The position numbers were made by a program, and so were the translations under genes. Of a DNA stretch of 9,665 nt, positions 1 to 4,802 are shown piece by piece. Origin of the DNA: Gammaproteobacteria bacterium (GTDB lineage Bacteria; Pseudomonadota; Gammaproteobacteria; Steroidobacterales; Steroidobacteraceae). The notes below the pieces were generated by a model. It had not been told where the DNA came from. It worked only from the letters and a program-made list of their open reading frames with translations, and searched no databases. The DNA is taken from the NCBI GenBank assembly GCA_025350345.1, contig JANXYA010000359.1, positions 1 to 9,665 on the forward strand, read 5' to 3'. Every line of letters starts with the position of its first letter. Within the stretch, counting starts at the first letter, position 1.

Positions 1-96
1 GAGGCGGTCGGCGGCAGTCTCGCTGTCCTGGGCGATGAAAAACCAGCTGCCTTCGAGATCCTGGTCAGCGAGCCACGTGCGGCCTACCCGTGACAT
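1..96 (-). CDS. parE: ParE-like toxin of a type II toxin-antitoxin pair, N-terminal part only
   Basis: The reverse strand from 96 to the window edge is open for 32 codons. It begins MSRVGRTWLADQDLEGSW and continues FFIAQDSETAADRL. This matches the usual start of RelE/ParE-superfamily toxins (M-S-R-V-x-R-T-x-x-A-x-x-D-L, then W-x-x-I-A-x-D-x-x-x-A-A-D-R-L), covering the first strand and first helix. ParE toxins characteristically poison DNA gyrase; the activity of this one is inferred from family and context. The gene starts 23 nt after the stop of the ParD-like antitoxin, the normal antitoxin-then-toxin order. The ATG at 96 has a GAGGG at 104-108, 8 nt upstream, as a likely Shine-Dalgarno. 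The C-terminal two thirds lie outside the window, so I cannot tell whether the gene is intact. Confidence 0.82.
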   Translation of the reverse strand, partial: MSRVGRTWLADQDLEGSWFFIAQDSETAADRL

Positions 97-119
97 CTCC
101 CCTGCCCTCGCCCTGTCGA

Positions 120-425
120 CTATTTCTTGGACGCCTGCAATCGCAGCCGGCCGCGTTGCTTGATGGCCGCCATATCAAGTTCCGCGCTTCTACCGCTGGC
201 CAGGCCCTCTTCCCATAATCGACGGACTTCGACGATGACGTCATTGCGTGCAGCCCGGCGGGCTTTCCATTCCCGCAGTGCTTCGCGAATCACTTCGCTG
301 CTGGAGGCGTAATCGCCGGTCTTAACCGCTCGATGGACCAATCTGGCCATGTCGGCAGGCAGTGCAATACTGAGTTTCTCGACGTTGGCCGTAGCGTGGT
401 TCCTTCTGGTAGGCAAGAGTAGCAA
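120..425 (-). CDS. parD: ParD-like ribbon-helix-helix antitoxin with an abnormal start
   Basis: Small basic protein with the ParD/CopG ribbon-helix-helix signature: strand VEKLSIALP (residues 15-23 of the longest reading), helix A around ADMARLVHRAV, then the family hallmark YASSSEVIREALREW (about residues 39-53), and a charged C-terminal tail that would wrap the toxin. It should neutralise the ParE-like toxin encoded 23 nt downstream and repress its own operon. The start is odd. Family members normally begin M-A-N/T-V-E-K; here the M position (390-392) is ACG, preceded by AGAAGGA at 401-407 with 8 nt spacing. The only in-frame usual start codons that keep the DNA-binding strand are TTG at 425 (AGGA 4 nt upstream) and TTG at 414, both adding residues untypical of ParD. 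I give the longest reading; the family-based start would be 392 (90 aa). The first in-frame ATG (residue 26) would remove the DNA-binding strand. Confidence 0.85.
   Translation of the reverse strand: MLLLPTRRNHATANVEKLSIALPADMARLVHRAVKTGDYASSSEVIREALREWKARRAARNDVIVEVRRLWEEGLASGRSAELDMAAIKQRGRLRLQASKK
401..407 (-). promoter_or_regulatory. Shine-Dalgarno pointing at ACG of the antitoxin
   Basis: On the minus strand AGAAGGA lies 8 nt before the ACG at 390-392, the codon where ParD homologues have their initiating ATG. The spacing is close to ideal. This is the main evidence that translation once began, or still begins, at that codon rather than at the upstream TTGs. Confidence 0.5.
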
Positions 426-444
426 TATTTCCTACCACTGCCAA
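416..444 (-). promoter_or_regulatory. possible sigma-70 promoter of the ParDE-like operon
   Basis: Minus strand: TTGGCA (439-444, 5/6 match to the -35 consensus), a 17-nt spacer, then TACTCT (416-421, 3/6 match to the -10). Transcription would begin near 409, just ahead of the AGAAGGA, and would leave both upstream TTG codons at or before the RNA start. The -10 is weak, so this is tentative. Confidence 0.3.
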
Positions 445-498
445 CTGCCGTTATTTTTGGCGTTCGGGCCACGAGAAGCGCTCATCAAGTGATCTTCA

Positions 499-515
499 TG
501 AGGCCCCGGGCCTCA
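499..515 (-). terminator. GC-rich hairpin at the end of the sulfotransferase operon
   Basis: TGAGGCCC (499-506) and GGGCCTCA (508-515) form perfect 8-bp arms around a single C. On the minus strand the first three bases of the hairpin (515-513) are the TGA stop codon of the 725-aa TPR-sulfotransferase. No T-run follows on either strand, so it is not a standard intrinsic terminator. It may protect the 3' end or assist Rho-dependent termination. The position is convincing, the role is not. Confidence 0.35.
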
Positions 516-2690
516 AGCACGGTAGCGCTCGACGGCGTCGCCGAGCGCCTCGCGGAGCGGTCCCACGAATTTCTCGTAGTGTCGCCAGCGCCCGGCCGAT
601 GCCCCATGAATTCTCTGCCGCACCTGCCATTTGCTCGCGGTGATCACCACGCGATCGGTCTGGTGAAACTCCAGGCATTTCGGGTCCCACGGCAGGCCGA
701 TGAAATCCACCATCCGCCGCGACCAGGCCTCCTGATCCTCGATGAGTGCCTCGTAGGGAATCTCCAGCAGAGCCGTCGCCGGCAGCATGGCGCGCCAGTG
801 ATTCATGATGCGCAGGTACTGTCCGTAGTAATGCGCCAGATCATCCAGGTCGTTGGCAAACGGCCCCATGCCGAAGAAATTCTGGAAGTAGATCGACAGG
901 CAGGTGTCGAGGGGATGGCGCTGCATGTGGATGATGCGGGCCCGCGGAAACGCCGCGTGGATCAGTCCCGCGTAAAAGAAATTGGCGGGCATCTTGTCCA
1001 CCACCCGCAGTCCGCCATTGCTTTCAGCCGCGAGACGTTCGAGGTAGTCCACCGCCATGCCGGGAATGAGCTTCGCATCGACCTGGCCCTTAACTTCAGC
1101 CTTCCGGTATGCGGTAAATGCGCCATTCCAGAAGGGCAGCTCGCCGGCACCGACGACTGCGGGGTGTGAGGCCAGGATCTGCTCGGTCAGCGAAGTGCCG
1201 GAGCGCGGCATGCCGACGATGAAAACGGGTTGCTCAGAGCTCGAGCCCTGCAGCGTGGCTCGCTGCAGGAACGCCGGATCGCAGCTGCGCATGATCTGAT
1301 CGACTCTCTCGCTCAGTTGCGCCTGGCTGTAGTTTGATTCGTAACGTTTCGCAAGTTCGTTCGCCTGCCGATAGTGCTCGAACGCACGATCGTATTCCCC
1401 CACGTCGTCGTAGTACTTGCCCAGCGCGTAGCGCAGGCTGATGTCCTGCGCCAGTGGCAGTGGCCTAGCCAGCAGGGCTTCCGCGCCCGTGAGCCAGGCC
1501 TCATCGACCCTGGTCATCTTGCGATGAGTCGCGATGCCGAAATAGGCGGCGGCGAAATCCGGCTGGATGGCAATGGCTTGCCGGAACAGTTCCTCGGCTT
1601 CGGCAAAGCGACCACGGTCAGCGCGCAACTCGCCCAGGAACGACAATGCCTCGACGTAGTTGGGCTCTGCGGCCAGCGCGGCCTGGCAGCTGCGCTCCGC
1701 CTCGGCGGGACGGCGCTGCTGGCGCAGCGCTATCCCCATGCTCAAGAGAGCCGGGGCATAGTCGGGCTTGATTGCCAGCGCCCGCTCGAAGCTCGCCGCT
1801 GCCTCATGGGTGCGCCGCAGCTCAAACAGCACGGAGCCGAGGTTCCAGTGACTTTCGGGACGGTTGGGATCCCCCTCGATGGCCTGGGTGTACAAGGCGA
1901 CGGCCTCGCGACGACGACCGAAGCCGCGGAGCAGATTGCCCAGATTATTCAGCGCCTCCGCGTACCGGGAGTTCAGCGCCAACGCCTGCCGATAGCTCGC
2001 CTCGGCCTCTTCTCCTTGACCCAGGGTGACCAGGACCAGCCCCAGCTTGTTGTGTGCGACGCTTGAGTTCGGATCAAGCGCCACCGCCCGCCGGCAGAGC
2101 GCCAGGGCCTGCTCCAGATTGCCAAGCTCCCGCTCGGCGTTGCCCAGGTTGCACAGTATCTGGGCGTCATCGGGCCGAAGCTCAAGTGCCAGCCGGTAGG
2201 AAGCGGCGGCCTGCGTAGGCTGCGCGAGTTCCAGGTACGCGTTGCCAAGATTGTTGTGCGCCTCGACGAGCCGGGGATCATTTTGCAGCGCCCGTTGATA
2301 GAGCGGCACGGCCTCGCGCGCACGTCCCAGCGCTCGCAGTGCGTCAGCCGCTTCGACGAGGCAGTCCGCATCGAGCGGCGCCAGCGCCAGCGCCCGACGA
2401 AAGCTCTCCAGTCCGAGAGCCCACTGTCCCTGCTCGCACAGGGCCGCGCCGAGATTCCGATGCGCCTCGGCATCATCGGCCATCAGGTCCGTGGTCCTGC
2501 GCAACGCCTGCGAGGCATCCTTGCCCTGCCGGACGAGTGCCACGCCGAGGATTTTCCAGAGCATGCCCACGTTGGGATGGGCCACCAGCAGCGTGCGCGC
2601 GTTGTGCTCGGCCTCGCCCAGATGGCCCTGGTTAACGAGCTCGACCAGCTCGCCAATCGCCTGCGCATTCAGCAGGTTGACCTTAGGCAT
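513..2690 (-). CDS. TPR-repeat sulfotransferase (second gene of a coupled pair)
   Basis: 725-aa cytoplasmic protein with no signal peptide or membrane segment. Residues about 74-379 are nine consecutive 34-residue TPR units (typical pieces: AEALNNLGNLLRGFGRRREA, AAASFERALAIKPDY), with weaker TPR-like helices before and after. The C-terminal part (about 487-725) is a Sulfotransfer_3-type domain. FIVGMPRSGTS (490-500) is the 5'-phosphosulfate-binding loop. Glu517 lies in GAGELPFW and Lys566 in VDKMPANFF. RHPLDTCLS (591-599) is the 3'-phosphate-binding motif with conserved Arg591 and Ser599. It should move sulfate from PAPS to a hydroxyl or amine acceptor; the TPR array probably holds a protein or peptide partner, but the acceptor is unknown. 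Its ATG overlaps the end of the upstream paralogue by 8 nt, and I see no good Shine-Dalgarno, so translation is probably coupled. A hairpin begins at its stop codon. Confidence 0.9.
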   Translation of the reverse strand: MPKVNLLNAQAIGELVELVNQGHLGEAEHNARTLLVAHPNVGMLWKILGVALVRQGKDASQALRRTTDLMADDAEAHRNLGAALCEQGQWALGLESFRRALALAPLDADCLVEAADALRALGRAREAVPLYQRALQNDPRLVEAHNNLGNAYLELAQPTQAAASYRLALELRPDDAQILCNLGNAERELGNLEQALALCRRAVALDPNSSVAHNKLGLVLVTLGQGEEAEASYRQALALNSRYAEALNNLGNLLRGFGRRREAVALYTQAIEGDPNRPESHWNLGSVLFELRRTHEAAASFERALAIKPDYAPALLSMGIALRQQRRPAEAERSCQAALAAEPNYVEALSFLGELRADRGRFAEAEELFRQAIAIQPDFAAAYFGIATHRKMTRVDEAWLTGAEALLARPLPLAQDISLRYALGKYYDDVGEYDRAFEHYRQANELAKRYESNYSQAQLSERVDQIMRSCDPAFLQRATLQGSSSEQPVFIVGMPRSGTSLTEQILASHPAVVGAGELPFWNGAFTAYRKAEVKGQVDAKLIPGMAVDYLERLAAESNGGLRVVDKMPANFFYAGLIHAAFPRARIIHMQRHPLDTCLSIYFQNFFGMGPFANDLDDLAHYYGQYLRIMNHWRAMLPATALLEIPYEALIEDQEAWSRRMVDFIGLPWDPKCLEFHQTDRVVITASKWQVRQRIHGASAGRWRHYEKFVGPLREALGDAVERYRA

Positions 2691-4707
2691 CGCGGTAGCG
2701 CGTCAGGGCATCGCCGAGGGCAGCTTTCAGCGGCTCGAGCCAGGGCTCGAAATTCTTCCACTGATCGAGTCCCTCGCGATAAATGGGCTGGCGGACCTGC
2801 TCCGAGCTGGCGGTGCGCACGCTGCGCACCGTCTTGTGAAACTCGATGCACTGCGGCTCGAACTCGAGGCCGCAGAACTCAAGCATGCCTCGCACGTTCC
2901 CCTCCAGATCATCGACGACGTCCTCATGATGGACCCGCAGGATCCAGCCCGGCAGCACTTCATCCCAGTGCCTCATCAGCTCGAGGTAGGTGCGGTAGTA
3001 GCGGGCGATATCCTCGATGCTGTAGGTGAACTCCTGCCCCTTGGCGTACAGCTGCTTCAGGTTGCTGAAGCAGCAGGCGATCGGCTCGCGTCGCGCGTCA
3101 ATGATCCTGGCATTGGGCAGCATCAGGCGAATGAGCCCCAGATGCCGGAAGTTGTTGGGCATCTTGTCGATGAAGAAAGGCACTGCAGCGGGCTTGCCCA
3201 GGCGGTACACGCGGGTTTCAGCGAGATACCGCTCACCGAGGTGCCGCACCTCCTCGGGCTGGAGCTCCGGAAGTATGCGCGGGTAGCGGGGGTTGCTCAG
3301 GTCCGGATCACGGCCCCGGAGCGTGGCGACGATCTGCTGGACGTTGGACAGCTCCTGCGTGCCTTCGACCTGGGAGTGCGAGGCCAGGATCTGCTCGAGC
3401 AAAGTCGAGCCCGAACGCGGCAGCCCGACGATGAAAATCGGATCAGGATCGGGTGCCCCCCAGCCCTGGCGGCCGGCGAATAATTCGCGGGTGCACACTT
3501 CGATCTGCAGCCGCGTATTGGTCTCGATGATTTCCGGGCGGTAATTGCTGTGTGCACGTCGCAGCGCATTGCCCAACTCGTAGTACCGGAAGGAACCGGT
3601 AAAGTCGCCGTGATCCTCCAGGGCCTTGCCGAGGGCAAAATGCAGGTGATACCGATCGATCACCCCCACTGCCGGTGCCGTCTGCAATTCCTTCAGTCGT
3701 GTGAGCTCTTCATCCGTGAACCGATAGGTCTTGAGATTCGCAAGACTCCAGTACGAATCGCCGAAGCCCGGCCGGCAGGCCTCCGCAGTGCGATAGGACG
3801 CTATCGCCTCCTCGCGCCTGCCCATCGTTTTCAAGGCGTGCGCGAGCGAGAGGTGCAGGTCGGGGTCCTGGGGCGTGAGCGCGATCAGGTCCCGGTACAA
3901 TTCGACCGCCCGATCATGCTCTCCCAGGCCGACCGCGGTCACGGCATACAGGCCCCGGTAATGCAGCTGGTTGGCGGGATCCTCGCGCAGCAGCTGGTCA
4001 AGCTCGCCGCGCGCCTGGCTATATTTGTGCATCTCGATGAGCGCCTCGGCGTACTCGGAGCGCGCGGCACGATAGTCGGGCGCAAGTTCCAGCACGGCGG
4101 CCAACAGCAGCTCCGCATCCTCGTACACCTTGCGCGCCATGCCGATGCGCGCCAGCAGGCGCATGGCTTCCACCTCATTGCCGTGCTCCAGCAGGAAGGC
4201 GCGCACCAAGGGTTCGGCCGCGTCCAGATCGCCGTCCATGAACAATCCGGTCGCGGTCACCACCTCGCGCGGGAGCTTGCGCAGAGTCGCCACGTGGCTC
4301 GCCGCCATGGCGCAATTCTCGGCCTGCCCGCTCATGCGGTAGAGCCCCTCGAGCATGGACCAGCTCGCCGGCAGCGCGTGATTAATGTTGACCGCCATTA
4401 GAAAGGCCTCGATCGCCTGTGGCGCATCCTTCAGGGCGACATAGCAGTGGCCGCGTTCCTCGTGCAGGCGGCTGAAGCGCGGATGATGCCGCGCCAGCGT
4501 GGCGAGCGTGTGCTGGGCATCGCCGACCCGCCCGAGATAGCGCTGGGCGATGGCCACGAACAGCAGCGCATCCCGCTCGTCGGGCGTTGCGGCGAGCACG
4601 TCCTCACCTGCGGCCAGCGCCTGAACGAATTCACGCCGCCGGATCAGCGCCCGTATGCGGGGCAGATCAGCCGCGCCTGGCGATGCAACCGTCTCGATAG
4701 AGTCCAT
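2683..4707 (-). CDS. TPR-repeat sulfotransferase (first gene of a coupled pair)
   Basis: 674-aa protein from the ATG at 4707 (MDSIETVASPGAADLPRIRA). Residues about 15-390 are degenerate TPR/helical repeats (for example YRAARSEYAEALIEMHKYSQ and LHLSLAHALKTMGRREEA), less regular than in its neighbour. The C-terminal sulfotransferase domain has FIVGLPRSGST (425-435) as the PAPS 5'-phosphosulfate loop, Glu452 in GTQELSNV, Lys515 in IDKMPNNF, and RREPIACCFS (539-548) as the 3'-phosphate motif with Arg540 and Ser548. The tail TASSEQVRQPIY is typical of TPR-sulfotransferases. A longer reading from TTG at 4737 exists, but its first 10 codons fall in a terminator hairpin and its T-tract, so I reject it. 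The Shine-Dalgarno is weak (ACGGA at about 4713-4717). It is a paralogue of, and shares an operon with, the gene that follows. Its substrate is unknown and it has no signal peptide. Confidence 0.9.
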   Translation of the reverse strand: MDSIETVASPGAADLPRIRALIRRREFVQALAAGEDVLAATPDERDALLFVAIAQRYLGRVGDAQHTLATLARHHPRFSRLHEERGHCYVALKDAPQAIEAFLMAVNINHALPASWSMLEGLYRMSGQAENCAMAASHVATLRKLPREVVTATGLFMDGDLDAAEPLVRAFLLEHGNEVEAMRLLARIGMARKVYEDAELLLAAVLELAPDYRAARSEYAEALIEMHKYSQARGELDQLLREDPANQLHYRGLYAVTAVGLGEHDRAVELYRDLIALTPQDPDLHLSLAHALKTMGRREEAIASYRTAEACRPGFGDSYWSLANLKTYRFTDEELTRLKELQTAPAVGVIDRYHLHFALGKALEDHGDFTGSFRYYELGNALRRAHSNYRPEIIETNTRLQIEVCTRELFAGRQGWGAPDPDPIFIVGLPRSGSTLLEQILASHSQVEGTQELSNVQQIVATLRGRDPDLSNPRYPRILPELQPEEVRHLGERYLAETRVYRLGKPAAVPFFIDKMPNNFRHLGLIRLMLPNARIIDARREPIACCFSNLKQLYAKGQEFTYSIEDIARYYRTYLELMRHWDEVLPGWILRVHHEDVVDDLEGNVRGMLEFCGLEFEPQCIEFHKTVRSVRTASSEQVRQPIYREGLDQWKNFEPWLEPLKAALGDALTRYRDA

Positions 4708-4717
4708 GAGTGTCCGT

Positions 4718-4750
4718 AAAAAAAGGGGCGGACTCAAAGAGCCCGCCCCT
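4718..4750 (-). terminator. rho-independent terminator of the TonB-dependent receptor gene
   Basis: Reading the minus strand, AGGGGCGGGCTC (4739-4750) pairs with GAGTCCGCCCCT (4724-4735) in a 12-bp stem with one G-U pair and a TTT loop. A run of seven T follows (4724-4718, the first T also closing the stem). It begins 53 nt after the receptor stop codon. The plus strand has no T-run after the hairpin, so it works for minus-strand transcription only. It ends 10 nt before the ATG of the first TPR-sulfotransferase, so that operon needs read-through or a promoter I could not identify with confidence. Confidence 0.88.
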
Positions 4751-4802
4751 GATTCTACTGCAACCGACCCGCGCCGGCTGACCGTGCGTCAATGCCTGCC
4801 GA

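Noticed and set aside
489..1169. 226-codon open frame on the plus strand opposite the sulfotransferase domain
   Set aside because: It overlaps the PAPS-binding domain on the other strand and resembles no known protein.
4708..4737. Ten extra codons extending the first TPR-sulfotransferase to a TTG at 4737
   Set aside because: They are made of the terminator hairpin and its T-tract; the ATG at 4707 gives a normal N-terminus.
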